A stretch of 64,000 nucleotides of DNA from JASBRS01 sp964496495 (GCA_964496495.1 CAZBZU010000007.1:26281-90280); one strand, 5' to 3'; positions 23,339-33,265 are shown, counted from the stretch's first letter. The notes: generated by a model from the sequence alone, not told the origin. Numbers and translations: made by a program.

Positions 23339-24178
23339 ATGGCACGACTGGGAGCACACGTTTCGGTAGCGGGCGGCACCCACAAGGCCTTCGAGCGCGG
23401 CCGGGAGATCGGTTGCGACGCTCTGCAGATCTTCGTCAAGAACGCCAGCCGCTGGAGCGGCCGGGCCCTGGCCGAGGACGAGGTGGCCAGCTTCCGGGCC
23501 GCCGCCGCCGAGACCGGCCTGCCGGTGGTGGCGCACGCGGGCTACCTGATCAACCTCGCCGCCAACGACCCGGCGATTCTCGAGAAGTCCTTGGCCGCGC
23601 TGGCCGACGAGCTCGAGCGCTGCGACGCCCTCGGCGTGCCCGGCCTGGTGCTCCACCCCGGAGCCCACAAGGGAGACGGCGTGGACGCCGGCATCGAGCG
23701 GGTGGCACGCTCCCTGGACCGCGTGTTCGGGCAGCTGCCGGATCTCCAGGCGCGGGTGCTGCTGGAGAACACCGCCGGGCAGGGGACCACCCTGGGGGCA
23801 CCGTTCAGCGAGCTGGGGGCAATTCAGGCGCGGGTGGACGCCCCCGAGCGCCTGGGGCTGTGCCTGGACTCGTGCCACGCCTTCGTGGCCGGCTACGATC
23901 TGCGCGACGAGGGCGGCTACCAGGCCATGCTCGCCGAGCTCGACGCCGAGGTCGGCCTCGAGCGCCTGATGGCCGTCCACCTCAACGACGCCAAGCACCC
24001 TCTGGGCAGCCACAAGGACCGCCACGCCAACATCCTGGACGGCGAGATCGGCGCCGACTTCTTCGTGCGGATCATCCACGACGTGCGCTTCAGCGAGCTG
24101 CCGATGGTGCTGGAGACGCCGATGGGCGACGACGAGCTGGGCCACAAGCGCGACCTGGAGACCCTGCGGCGGCTGTGA
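23339..24178 (+). CDS. nfo: Deoxyribonuclease IV (AP endonuclease Nfo)
   Basis: Nfo cleaves 5' of abasic sites in base-excision repair. It is a TIM-barrel enzyme with three metal ions. The 279 residues include GAHVSVAGGTHKAFERG at the N-terminus, the metal ligands in VAHAGYLINLA and LVLHPGAHKGDG, Glu in VLLENTAGQGT, LCLDSCHAFVAGYD, VHLNDAKHPLGSHKDRH (in two motif pieces) and the final VLETP. All family ligands appear present. The start and length are normal. It sits divergent to nucS. Confidence 0.96.
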   Translation: MARLGAHVSVAGGTHKAFERGREIGCDALQIFVKNASRWSGRALAEDEVASFRAAAAETGLPVVAHAGYLINLAANDPAILEKSLAALADELERCDALGVPGLVLHPGAHKGDGVDAGIERVARSLDRVFGQLPDLQARVLLENTAGQGTTLGAPFSELGAIQARVDAPERLGLCLDSCHAFVAGYDLRDEGGYQAMLAELDAEVGLERLMAVHLNDAKHPLGSHKDRHANILDGEIGADFFVRIIHDVRFSELPMVLETPMGDDELGHKRDLETLRRL

Positions 24179-24212
24179 GTCGCGCGCCCGCCCAGAACGA
24201 GCGAGCCGGTCG

Positions 24213-24238
24213 CGTCACCCGATCACGTCACCCGATCA
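24213..24238. repeat. 13-bp tandem duplication at the end of the secreted-protein gene
   Basis: The unit CGTCACCCGATCA occurs twice in a row (24213-24225 and 24226-24238) and includes the stop codon of the minus-strand gene at 24228. It resembles other short duplications at gene ends in this window. Confidence 0.7.
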
Positions 24239-24962
24239 CGGCGGTGAGCCGCTGGCCCTCGTGCGTACCTGAGGCGATCACCAGGTTGGCGACGCCGGCG
24301 CCGGCCTCCCGGACCTGGTAGCTCGTGACCTGGCCGTTGACGATGCTCATGGCCTGGGTCGCGCCGCTCACCGGCATGCTCGCCGCCGGCTTGGCCGGAT
24401 CGTAGACCGCGAAGGCGATGGCGCTCGCGCCGCGCCCCCGTTCCAGGACGACGGCCGGGGCGTTCCCGTCGACGGCATCGTAGAGGTAGGTCGCCACCGT
24501 CGTGAGCGAGACGCGCGACGCCGCCGACGAGCCGGGCACGCCGGTGACGGCGAGCTCGATGGGGGACGTACCGCCTCCGGCGCTTGCGACCGCGAAGGTG
24601 ACCTCGTGGCCGCTCACGCTGAGGGTGGCGAAGCGCGCGTCCGGCAGCGGCCCCGCGCCGCCCCCCGCCAGCTGCGACGCCTTCCGCGTCGCGAGCACCG
24701 CGGCCCCGCTTCCGGGAGCGCCGGCGAGCAGCGTCACCTCGGTGCTCTTCAGGGCCTGCCCGACGATGCCGGCAGTCGCGGGTTGCGCCGCCGACGGCTG
24801 CGGCGTCGGCGGGCCGGCCAGTCTCTGCGCCGGACCTCTCGGCACGGTGCCCGGCATCTGTGTCGACGTCGCGGAGGAACTGCTGGAGGGCCCGGCTGCG
24901 AAGGCCGCGCCAAGGATGGCTGCCGCAAGCGGGACGGCAACCTTGCGCAACGTTCTCGTCAT
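24228..24962 (-). CDS. Secreted protein of unknown function
   Basis: The 244-residue protein has a Sec signal peptide (MTRTLRKVAVPLAAAILGA, likely cut after AFAAG or nearby). A Ser/Pro/Gln-rich linker follows, and then two beta-rich regions separated around residue 150. No cysteine cluster, anchor or catalytic motif is visible and I do not recognise a domain. ATG 24962 has a GGAGGAG site 5 bases upstream. A TAGGCT box at 25072-25077 could be the -10, giving a leader of about 100 bases. The last codons lie in a 13-bp tandem duplication. Confidence 0.65.
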   Translation of the reverse strand: MTRTLRKVAVPLAAAILGAAFAAGPSSSSSATSTQMPGTVPRGPAQRLAGPPTPQPSAAQPATAGIVGQALKSTEVTLLAGAPGSGAAVLATRKASQLAGGGAGPLPDARFATLSVSGHEVTFAVASAGGGTSPIELAVTGVPGSSAASRVSLTTVATYLYDAVDGNAPAVVLERGRGASAIAFAVYDPAKPAASMPVSGATQAMSIVNGQVTSYQVREAGAGVANLVIASGTHEGQRLTAVIG

Positions 24963-25313
24963 CGCGCTCCTCCTTCCGGCCGCCCGGCACGGGTCCCGTC
25001 GACCCCGGCATGACGGCGCCGGCATGGCGGCGCCGGGGTCGCCGGAGGCGGACCGCCCCGGCGGACATGCCAGCCTAGGAGGACCGCCCGGATCCATGTG
25101 AAGCGTGCACCACAGGACGGGAGCGTGCGGCCTTCATACAGCGGGCCGTCCGTCCCCAGGCCCGTCCCCAGGCCCGNNNNNNNNNNNNNNNNNNNNNNNN
25201 NNNNNNNNNNNNNNNNNNNNNNNNNNNNNNNNNNNNNNNNNNNNNNNNNNNNNNNNNNNNNNNNNNNNNNNNNNNNCCGCCTCGCCACCGCCTCGCCGCC
25301 GCTGAGCCGGCCG
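24963..25313. other. Non-coding stretch with promoter box and assembly gap
   Basis: These 351 bases hold the leader and probable -10 (TAGGCT, 25072-25077, minus) of the secreted-protein gene and the second scaffold gap with its short repeats. Long frames cross it on both strands, but none has protein-like composition. I see no gene in the readable part. Confidence 0.5.
25152..25298. repeat. Scaffold gap (100 N) bordered by short tandem repeats
   Basis: Left of the N-run (25177-25276) a 12-bp unit GTCCCCAGGCCC is present twice (25152-25175). To the right an 11-bp unit CCGCCTCGCC(A/G) is present twice (25277-25298). The units differ, so the gap is more than a single collapsed array. It lies between the secreted-protein gene and the end of hpaD. 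Confidence 0.8.
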
Positions 25314-26318
25314 CTAGCCCATCTGGATCGGGCGGGCCTGGAGTCTGGGCTCGGCCACCTCGACCCCGTCGAACGGCGTGCCCTCCTCGAACCACGACGT
25401 CGGCGCGGGCTGCCCCCAGAGGGTCTGTCGCCGAGGATCGTCGAGCGTCCAGCGGATCGGCTCGAAGTCCGGATCGACCGTCAGGTAGTCCCCCGTGAAC
25501 AGCTCCACGCGGTGACCGTCGGGGTCGCGCAGGTAGAGGAAGAAGGCATTGGAGATGCCGTGCCTGCCAGGCCCCCGCTCGATCGCGCGGAGCCAGCCGG
25601 TGCTGGCGAGCACGTCGCAGGCGTGCAGGATGTCGAGCTCGCCGCGCGTCCACAGCCCCACGTGGTGGAGCCGGGGTCCGCGCCCGTTGGTCAGCGCCAG
25701 GTCGTGGACGTTGCCCTTGCGCTGTAGCCAGGCGCCCCACAGCGCCCCCTCGCTGCCGTCCTCGGGCTCGGTCTCGGTGTACTCGCTGGTGCGGAAGCCG
25801 AGCCGGCCGGCGTAGAAGTCGTAGGTCGCCTGCAGGTCGGCGGCGAAGCAGTTGCAGTGATCGATGCGCTGCACGGCCGCGCCCCGGTAGGCACCGTAGC
25901 TCTGCAACAGGCGTGGCTGCTGGTCGCTGCGCACGTAGAAGGCGAGCGGAACGCCGAACGGATCGCGGACGTGAAGCGTGCGCGACTGACCCTCGCGGAC
26001 CGCCCAGGCCGCCTCCAGCCCCATCCCGGCGAAGAGCTCGTAGGCCCGGTCGAGGTCGTCCTCGCTGCGCACCCGGTAGCCGATCCGGGTGCACGCCGGC
26101 GCGCTCCCCTGACGGAGGACCAGCGCGTGGTGGCTGCGCTCCTCGAGCCCGCGCAGGTAGAGCGTGCCAGCCTCCCCCGTCCCGTCGCGGGCCGTCTCGA
26201 CGAGGCCCAGGGCATCGACGTAGAACGCGCGCGACCGGTCCAGGTCGGTGACGGTCAGCTCCAGGTGCGCCAGCCTGACGATGTCGAACGCGGGTGTCCC
26301 TGCGGCTCGGATGGGCAT
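25314..26318 (-). CDS. hpaD: 3,4-dihydroxyphenylacetate 2,3-dioxygenase (extradiol, VOC fold)
   Basis: HpaD opens the ring of homoprotocatechuate between C2 and C3 to give 5-carboxymethyl-2-hydroxymuconate semialdehyde. The 334-residue protein has two glyoxalase/VOC modules: residues about 15-130, and a catalytic module about 150-270. Ligand candidates are His in IDHCNCF, His in PRLHHVGLW and Glu in HRVELFTGDY, as in Brevibacterium-type HPCD. An extended C-terminus (DFEPIRWTLDDPRRQTLWG) is also typical. ATG 26318 has GGAGG 8 bases away. It is the last gene of the hpa operon, and gap 2 follows. Confidence 0.92.
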   Translation of the reverse strand: MPIRAAGTPAFDIVRLAHLELTVTDLDRSRAFYVDALGLVETARDGTGEAGTLYLRGLEERSHHALVLRQGSAPACTRIGYRVRSEDDLDRAYELFAGMGLEAAWAVREGQSRTLHVRDPFGVPLAFYVRSDQQPRLLQSYGAYRGAAVQRIDHCNCFAADLQATYDFYAGRLGFRTSEYTETEPEDGSEGALWGAWLQRKGNVHDLALTNGRGPRLHHVGLWTRGELDILHACDVLASTGWLRAIERGPGRHGISNAFFLYLRDPDGHRVELFTGDYLTVDPDFEPIRWTLDDPRRQTLWGQPAPTSWFEEGTPFDGVEVAEPRLQARPIQMG

Positions 26319-26345
26319 GCGTCTTCCTCCGGGGTCCGGCGCGCC

Positions 26346-27827
26346 TCAGCCCGCCGGCTGCGCCGCTGGGGCGACCGGCTCGGTCACCCCGTCCAGGAAG
26401 GCCAGCACGCGGTCCACGTAGGGCTGCATGTGGTAGCCCTGGTAGAGCGCACACTGGGTCCTCACCGGGTCGCCGAAGAAGAACTTCTCGTAGAGGTTCT
26501 GGCGCCCGCCGAAGGCGGAGATGGTCATGTCCCAGGCGAGCCGGTAGAGCTTGATGCGCTGGTCGCTGTCGGCGTTGCGCGCCTGGAGGTACTTGGCGAT
26601 GCTGTCCGCCATGGGGCCCGCCCTGTCGGCGGCGGTAGGGATCATGATCATGCCGCTGGCCGACAGCAGCTGGAGGATCTCCACCATGCGGGGGTAGACC
26701 TGCGGGAAGTAGTTGCGGGCGACGTTCACGGCGTCCTTGCCGGGCGTCATGGTGCCGTAGACATCGAGCTCGGCAGTGGCCTCCGCCTGCGTCTGCAACG
26801 CCTTCATGATCTCCAGGATGATGACGAGCTCGGCGACCTTCTGTTGGACGTGCTGGAACTGCTCGCTGCCGATCATGTCGACGATGGCCCTGGCCACGCC
26901 TAGGAACGCCTCGATCTTGGCGATCTTGACCGACAGCACCTGGTGTGCCATGTGGTACACGGCGCCGGTGCTGGCGTAGGCACGGTTGGCGAGCTTGACG
27001 TCCCCGACGATGAACACCCGGTCCCACGGCACCAGCACGTCGTCGAAGGTCACCATCGCGTCCATCTCGTCGAAGCGCGAGCCCAGCGGGTGATCCTCGT
27101 GGCTGCGACCGGCATCGAAGGGCTCGCGGCACTGGAAGCCGAGCCCCGGAGTGGAGCACGGCACGGCGAAGGCGAGCGCGTAGCGCGTCATCTCCTCCTG
27201 CTCCTTGAGCACCGTCGAGGGGAAGATCAGGATCTCGTCGGCGATGGGGAGGGTGGCCAGCATGCGGGCGCCGCGCACCACGATGCCCTCGTCCGTCTCC
27301 TTCACCAGGCCCAGCGCGATGTAGGGGTCGGGGAGCTGGTCGGCGCGCTTGCCCCGGTTGACTTGCGGATTGGTCAGCGCATGGGTCAGGCAGAGGTCGT
27401 TCTCCCGCACGTACTCGTAGTAGCGGCGCATGTTGGCGCCGAAGCGCGGGTCGCACTGCTCGAAGTAGGCGGCGGCACGAGCGGCGGCCATCAGGTTGAC
27501 GTTGAGGTAGTCCGGGCTGCGGCCGATGAACCCCAGGCTGGCGTCGGCCCACACCTTGTGCATCCGGGCGCGCAGGTGCAGGTCCTCGCGGCTCACCGGC
27601 TCGAGGAAGCTCGTGCCCACAGGCTCGCCGCTGGAGGGGCTGCGGTAGGTCATCACGTCGACCAGCTCGGGGCGGTGCTGCAGGTCGTAGAGGTGTGCGA
27701 TGCTCCGCGCGACGTTGGCCGTGGCCGGATGGCTGGTGGGATCGTCGACCCTCTCGCCGTCGATCCAGATGTTGGGCGGGTTGCGCTTCAACCCCTCGAG
27801 GAACTGCTTGCCGGTGCGTACGGGCAT
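26346..27827 (-). CDS. hpaB: 4-hydroxyphenylacetate 3-monooxygenase, oxygenase component
   Basis: HpaB hydroxylates 4-hydroxyphenylacetate to homoprotocatechuate using FADH2 supplied by HpaC. The 493-residue protein starts VRTGKQFLEGLK and shows the family segments HNP-type region QVNRGKRADQLPDPY, IPSTV-like FPSTVLKEQEEMTRYALAFAV (in pieces), FDDVLVPWDRVFI, and GTMTPGKDAVNVARNYFPQV. The length agrees with the Thermus enzyme. ATG 27827 follows GGGAGG. The gene lies between hpaE and hpaD with short spacers, in the order dapA-like, hpaG-like, hpaE, hpaB, hpaD. The reductase hpaC is separated by about 7 kb from hpaB. Confidence 0.95.
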   Translation of the reverse strand: MPVRTGKQFLEGLKRNPPNIWIDGERVDDPTSHPATANVARSIAHLYDLQHRPELVDVMTYRSPSSGEPVGTSFLEPVSREDLHLRARMHKVWADASLGFIGRSPDYLNVNLMAAARAAAYFEQCDPRFGANMRRYYEYVRENDLCLTHALTNPQVNRGKRADQLPDPYIALGLVKETDEGIVVRGARMLATLPIADEILIFPSTVLKEQEEMTRYALAFAVPCSTPGLGFQCREPFDAGRSHEDHPLGSRFDEMDAMVTFDDVLVPWDRVFIVGDVKLANRAYASTGAVYHMAHQVLSVKIAKIEAFLGVARAIVDMIGSEQFQHVQQKVAELVIILEIMKALQTQAEATAELDVYGTMTPGKDAVNVARNYFPQVYPRMVEILQLLSASGMIMIPTAADRAGPMADSIAKYLQARNADSDQRIKLYRLAWDMTISAFGGRQNLYEKFFFGDPVRTQCALYQGYHMQPYVDRVLAFLDGVTEPVAPAAQPAG

Positions 27828-27857
27828 GCGCTCGCCTCCCTCTCGTTCTTCCCGGGT

Positions 27858-29405
27858 CTAGCCGCCCAGCTTGGGGATGCTGTGCTCCCCGAGGGCGACG
27901 GACACGTTCTTCGTCTCCATGTAGAAGTCGAAGCTGTAGTCACCGCCGTCGCGGCCGATGCCGCTGGCCTTCATGCCGCCGAACGGGGTGGGCAGGTGGC
28001 GCACGTTCTGGGAGTTCACCCACACCATGCCCGCCTCCAGGTCGCGGGCCACGCGGTGGACCCGGGCGGCGTCGCGCGTCCACAGGTAGGCCGCCAGGCC
28101 GTAGCGCACGCCGTTGGCGAGTGAGATCGCTTGCGCCTCGTCCGTGAAGGCGATGGCGGTGAGCACCGGCCCGAAGATCTCCTCCTGGGCGATGCGCATG
28201 TCGGGCCGGGCGGCGGTGAACAGGGTGGGCGCCACGTAGGCGCCGGGCCGGCCCTCGGGCGGGCCGCCGCCGGCCGCCACGGTGGCACCCTCCTCGCGCC
28301 CGAGCTGCAGGTAGCCCAGCACCTTGCTGACGTGCTCGGGGTGGATCAGCGGCCCCATCTCGGTGGCCGGGTCGAAGGGGTCTCCGACGCGGATGGCCCT
28401 GGCGCGCTCGGCCAGCCTGTGCGTGAACTCGTCGTAGATGCTCGCCTCCAGCAACACGCGGCTCGACGAGGTGCAGCGCTCGCCGTTGAGGCTGTAGATC
28501 ATGAACACGACCGCGTCGAGCGCGCGCTCCAGGTCGGCGTCGGCGAAGACGATCACGGGGTTCTTGCCGCCGAGCTCGAAGTGCAGGCGCTTCAGGCTGG
28601 GCGCGCCCTGGGCCATGATGCGGCTGCCGGTGACGGACTCCCCCACGAAGGCGACGGCCTTGACCAGGGGATGCTCGGTGAGCGCCTTCCCCGCCGTCTC
28701 GCCGAACCCGTGCACGGTGTTGACCACGCCCGCCGGGAGGCCGGCCTCGCGCATCAGCTCGGCCAGGCGGGTGGCGGTGAGCGGGCTCCACTCGGCGGGC
28801 TTGTGGACCACGGTGCAGCCGGCGGCCAGGGCGGGCGCGATCTTCCAGGTGGAGAGCATGAAGGGCGTGTTCCAGGGGGTGATCACCCCCACCGGGCCGA
28901 TGGGCTGCCTGAGCGTGTAGTTGAGGTGTTCGCCGGTGGGCAGGCTCAGCCCGTTGGGCGCCTGCTCGGCGCGGTCGGCGAAGAACCGGAAGTTGCTGGC
29001 GGCCCGCTGCGCGGCCTTGCTCATGAACCGCCACGGCTGGCCGGTGTCGACGACCTCCAGCAGCGTAATCTCCTCGGCGTTCTCCTCGATGAGGTCGGCG
29101 ACGCGGTGGAGCAGGGCCCGGCGGGTGGAGGCGGACACCCGGCGCCAGTCCTGGAAGGCCTCGTCGGCGGCCCGCGCCGCGGCGTCCACGTCCTCGGCGT
29201 CCCCGGCGGCCACCTGGGCCAGCAGCGTGTCGTCCAGCGGGGAGCGCGTCTCGAAGGTGGCGCCGGAGGCGCTGGCGACCCAGGCGTCGCCGATGAGGTG
29301 ACGCACGCCGTCGCGCCAGCGCCGGAACACCGTCTCCAGGGCCCGGTTGCGGCGGTCCTCGGCGATGTCCGCCGCCGGCCGTCCGGCGGGAACGCGCCCA
29401 CTCAT
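27858..29405 (-). CDS. hpaE: 5-carboxymethyl-2-hydroxymuconate semialdehyde dehydrogenase
   Basis: HpaE oxidises the ring-cleavage aldehyde to 5-carboxymethyl-2-hydroxymuconate with NAD. The 515-residue protein is an aldehyde dehydrogenase with GPVGVITPWNTPFMLSTWK, KPAEWSPLTA, the Glu in HFELGGKNPVIVF, and the catalytic Cys in LNGERCTSSSR. EEIFGPVLTAIAF and the C-terminal TPFGGMKASGIGRDGG complete it. Its ATG overlaps the hpaG-like stop by 4 bases. Context decides the substrate. By sequence alone it could be another semialdehyde dehydrogenase. Confidence 0.93.
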   Translation of the reverse strand: MSGRVPAGRPAADIAEDRRNRALETVFRRWRDGVRHLIGDAWVASASGATFETRSPLDDTLLAQVAAGDAEDVDAAARAADEAFQDWRRVSASTRRALLHRVADLIEENAEEITLLEVVDTGQPWRFMSKAAQRAASNFRFFADRAEQAPNGLSLPTGEHLNYTLRQPIGPVGVITPWNTPFMLSTWKIAPALAAGCTVVHKPAEWSPLTATRLAELMREAGLPAGVVNTVHGFGETAGKALTEHPLVKAVAFVGESVTGSRIMAQGAPSLKRLHFELGGKNPVIVFADADLERALDAVVFMIYSLNGERCTSSSRVLLEASIYDEFTHRLAERARAIRVGDPFDPATEMGPLIHPEHVSKVLGYLQLGREEGATVAAGGGPPEGRPGAYVAPTLFTAARPDMRIAQEEIFGPVLTAIAFTDEAQAISLANGVRYGLAAYLWTRDAARVHRVARDLEAGMVWVNSQNVRHLPTPFGGMKASGIGRDGGDYSFDFYMETKNVSVALGEHSIPKLGG

Positions 29406-30193
29406 GGCCGCGCCTCCACGGCGACCGCGGCGTGGCTGCCGTCCATCGCCTCCTCCGCCACGATCCGGTTCTCGAGCTCGCCCACGCCCCGGATCCCGCA
29501 ACGTACGACGTCGCCGGCGTTGACGTGGCTGACGCCCTTGGGCGTGCCGGTCAGCAACACGTCGTCCTCCTGCAGCGTCATGAACTCGGTGATGTAGGCG
29601 ATGATGTCCGCCACCCCGAGCAGCATGTCGGCGGTGCTGCCCTCCTGCCGCACCTCGCCGTTCACCGTCGTGGTGAGGTGCAGGGCCTGCGGGTTCGGAA
29701 CGTCGGCCGCGTCCACGAGCCAGGGGCCCAGCGGCAGGAAGGTGTCGAAGTTCTTGGGCTTGACGGGCGGCCGGAAGTGGTTGATGACGAAGTCGCGCAC
29801 CACGAAGTCGTTGGCCACGGTGTACCCCTTGACCACGTCCAGCGCGTCCTCGGCCCGCACGCGCCGGCAGGCGCGGCCGATCACCACGGCCAGCTCGTTC
29901 TCGTAGTGCATGTACTCGATGCCGCGCGGCTTGACGACCACGCCCAGGTGCCCCACCAGGGCGTTACGGAACTTGGGGAAGAGCGCCGGCTGCTCGGGCC
30001 GCTCCAGGTCCAACTCGCCGGCGTGATCGCCGTAGTTCAGGGCCAGCGCCAGGATGGTGCCGGGTGTCACGGGCGGCAGCCAGGCGACGCCGTCCTCGCG
30101 GTAGCGGTGCCCGGAGGGCGTCACCACGGTGCCGTCCTCCTCCACCCGGACGTGCTCCAAGCGGCCGTCGGCGACGACGCGCGCCCGCCTCAC
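29402..30193 (-). CDS. hpaG: Fumarylacetoacetate hydrolase family isomerase/decarboxylase (HpaG-like)
   Basis: The 263-residue protein belongs to the FAH fold used by HpaG. That enzyme decarboxylates 5-carboxymethyl-2-hydroxymuconate products and isomerises the resulting dienoate. The metal-binding motif is visible as HYENELAVVIGRACRRV (Glu-x-Glu type), with FLPLGPWLVD, LLTGTPKGVSHVNAGDVV and a C-terminal IRGVGELENRI. It is a single-module form, not the two-domain fusion of E. coli. GTG 30193 overlaps the dapA-like stop (GTGA). Whether it performs one or both HpaG reactions cannot be seen. Confidence 0.88.
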   Translation of the reverse strand: MRRARVVADGRLEHVRVEEDGTVVTPSGHRYREDGVAWLPPVTPGTILALALNYGDHAGELDLERPEQPALFPKFRNALVGHLGVVVKPRGIEYMHYENELAVVIGRACRRVRAEDALDVVKGYTVANDFVVRDFVINHFRPPVKPKNFDTFLPLGPWLVDAADVPNPQALHLTTTVNGEVRQEGSTADMLLGVADIIAYITEFMTLQEDDVLLTGTPKGVSHVNAGDVVRCGIRGVGELENRIVAEEAMDGSHAAVAVEARP

Positions 30194-31098
30194 GTCTCCA
30201 CCCCTGCGCCGATGAGCCGGTAGCGCTCGAGGGTCCGCTTCAACCGCGCCTCGTTCTCCGGCAGCATGGGGCCCAGGGGCAGGCGCCACTGCGGCCGGCA
30301 CAGGCCCATCATGGCCAGCGCCGTCTTCAGGGGGACGGGGTTGATCTCGATGAACAGCATGTCGTTGAGCTCGAGCATCTCGAAGTGCAGGTCACGCGCG
30401 GCGTCCCACTCACCCGCCGCCGCCAGCTCGTAGAGGCGGGCGATCTGGCGTGGCGCCAGCACCCCCGTGGCGCTGATGTGCCCGCTTCCGCCGAGGGCGA
30501 GCATGGCGTAGGTCATCGTCTCCGCCCCGCAGTACACGGCGAAGTCGCGGCCGGCGTGGACGAAGGTGTAGGAGACGTCGTCGAGGTTCTTGGTGGCGTG
30601 CTTGACGCCGAGCACGTTGGGGCAGGCCTCCCGCAGCCGGCCGATGGTCTCCGGCTCGATGGTGACCGCCGTCCTGCCGGGGATGTTGTAGAGGATGACC
30701 GGCGTCTCCGGCACGGCGTCCGCCACCCGCTTGAAGTAGGCGAAGAGGTTGGCCTGGTTGGGCCGCACGTAGTACGGGGCGATGACCAGAACGCCGTCCA
30801 CGCCGCGGTCGGCGGCGTATCGGGTGATCTCCAGCGTCTCGTCGAGGTTGTTGGTGCCGGTGCCGGGCACGAACGGCACGCGGCCCGCCACCGCGTCCCG
30901 CACCAGGTCGATGACGCGCTTGCGCTCGGCGAGCGACAGCGAGGAGGGCTCTCCGGTGGTGCCGGTGCAGCTCACGCCGTGGCTCCCCTGCTCGATCTGG
31001 AACGCCACCAGGCGGCGCAGCGCGTCCTCATCGATGGCGGCCTCCGGACCTGTGAACGGGGTCGGTAGGGGAACGATCGAACCCTTGGGAGCCTGCAT
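30190..31098 (-). CDS. DapA family Schiff-base aldolase/lyase, first gene of the hpa operon
   Basis: The 302-residue TIM-barrel protein is of the dihydrodipicolinate synthase/N-acetylneuraminate lyase family. It has GSHGVSCTGTTGEPSSLS, YNIPGRTAV with the catalytic Tyr, and the Schiff-base Lys in GVKHATKNLDD. Here GVKHAT replaces the GVKEAT of true DapA. Because it leads the hpa operon, it probably acts on a pyruvate-type catabolic intermediate; an aldolase step that HpaI performs elsewhere is one option. A true lysine-pathway DapA is less likely. ATG 31098 follows AGGAGG. Its TGA overlaps the hpaG-like GTG. Confidence 0.85.
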   Translation of the reverse strand: MQAPKGSIVPLPTPFTGPEAAIDEDALRRLVAFQIEQGSHGVSCTGTTGEPSSLSLAERKRVIDLVRDAVAGRVPFVPGTGTNNLDETLEITRYAADRGVDGVLVIAPYYVRPNQANLFAYFKRVADAVPETPVILYNIPGRTAVTIEPETIGRLREACPNVLGVKHATKNLDDVSYTFVHAGRDFAVYCGAETMTYAMLALGGSGHISATGVLAPRQIARLYELAAAGEWDAARDLHFEMLELNDMLFIEINPVPLKTALAMMGLCRPQWRLPLGPMLPENEARLKRTLERYRLIGAGVET

Positions 31099-31210
31099 CG
31101 CGGGCCTCCTGCGTCAGGTGAGGGGCGTGTGCGAGACGACGCGCCGAGCCGCGGCACGTCGTCCGACGCACGTGCCGACGGCACCTTCCAGTGACACCGT
31201 GCCTCCACGC

Positions 31211-31216
31211 ACTATA
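31211..31216 (-). promoter_or_regulatory. Candidate -10 box TATAGT for the hpa operon
   Basis: TATAGT on the minus strand lies 112 bases before the first operon gene, in the 206-bp region behind the ABC permease gene. A matching -35 is not evident, which would fit an activator-dependent promoter, possibly the PucR-type regulator. The long leader shows no open frame of note. Confidence 0.4.
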
Positions 31217-31304
31217 GAGAGGACACCACCGCCGGGCTATTAGACGCTGGGACCAATGCCGTCGTCAGCGTAGTGCGAACCTACAAGCCCGCCGTCTCGG
31301 CCCC

Positions 31305-32494
31305 TCACTCGTAGCGGAGCGCCTCGATGGGGCTGAGGTTGGCGGCGCGGCTCGCCGGCCAGACCCCGAACACGATCCCCGTCACCACGCTGACGAACAA
31401 GCCCAGCAGCACCGTGAAGGGCGACAGCACCACCTGGTCCAGGAACGGCACCAGCGCCACGGCCAGGTAGAGCGTGCCGATGGCGGCGGCCAGTCCGATC
31501 AGCCCGCCGACGACGGTGAGCGCCACGGCTTCGATCAGGAACTGCTGAAGGATGACGCCCTTCCTGGCTCCCAGCGCCTTGCGCAACCCGATCTCGCGGG
31601 TGCGCTCGGTCACCGACACCAGCATGATGTTCAGGATGCCGATGCCGCCGACCAGCAGGCTGACGGCGCCGATCCCGCCCAGAACCGCCTGCAGGATGGT
31701 GGTGATGGTCTTGAACAGGGTGAGCGCACCCTCGATCGTCTGGATGCGGAAGGTGTCGGCGCCGCGGCGGCGCGCGAGGACGGCGCCCACCTGGGCCTCG
31801 ATGTCGCCGAGGTCGCGTTCCAGGCTGACGGTGAGCGGCAGGAACGGGTACTCGCCGCGGGTCACCGAGGGGTACACCTGGTAGAGGGTCTGCAGCGGCA
31901 CGTCGGCCGACGCGCTGGCCGCGAAGCTGAAGGCGCCGGTCAGCGGCTCCTTGGCTCCGATGACGGTGTAGAAGGTGCGGCTGCTGCCGACCGTCACCGA
32001 CACCTCCCGGCCCACCGGGTTGGGATCGCTGGGGAACAGGGCCTCGCGAGCGTCGGCCGACAGCACCATCACCGGTGCGGCCCGACGATCCTCATCCTCG
32101 CTGAAGTAGCGCCCCCGCGCCAGCTTGATGGTCCGGTCGACCTGCGGCGCGTTGGCCGTCACGCCGTTGAGGACCAGCGACGCCTCCTCGGTCCCGGCGC
32201 GGGCCACCCCGCGCACGCTCCGCTGCCTTAGCACGCTCACCGGCAGTCGTGAGAGCGCATCGATGTCGGCGTCGCTGAAGGCCGTCGACGCCGGGTTGTC
32301 CTCGTTCGGCGTGATGAACAGCGCCTGGTTCCCGAACGCCTGCAGCTGCCCGGTGATGCCCGCGGTGGCGATGGCGCCCAGGCTGACCGTGGTCGTGACG
32401 GCGAACACGCCGATCATCACGCCGAGCAGCGTCAGCACGGACCGGAGGCGGTTCGCGGCCAGCGCCTCGAAGGCCGAGCGCAGGTTCTCGAGGA

Positions 32495-32498
<4 letters not shown>
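31305..32498 (-). CDS. MacB-type ABC transporter permease
   Basis: The 397-residue protein is the membrane part of a tripartite-like exporter. It has an N-terminal helix (SVLTLLGVMIGVFAVTTTV), a large extracytoplasmic MacB_PCD domain (about 45-240), and three C-terminal spans of the FtsX fold. The motif VGGIGILNIMLVSVTERTRE with IGLRKALGA, typical of MacB/LolC proteins, is present. GTG 32498 overlaps the ATPase stop by 4 bases. These systems move lipids, peptides or macrolides by a mechanical push; the substrate is unknown. It is the last gene of the three-gene operon and lies upstream of the hpa operon. Confidence 0.93.

Positions 32499-33261
<763 letters not shown>

Positions 33262-33265
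<4 letters not shown>

Noticed and set aside
25075..27552. A long minus-strand frame of more than 800 codons across gap 2
   Set aside because: It is an Arg/Pro/Ala-rich shadow of hpaB and hpaD in another frame and is translated through Ns.
30190..31098. dapA of lysine biosynthesis
   Set aside because: It heads the hpa operon with overlapping genes, far from asd, and its Lys motif is GVKHAT instead of the usual GVKEAT. A catabolic lyase is more likely.
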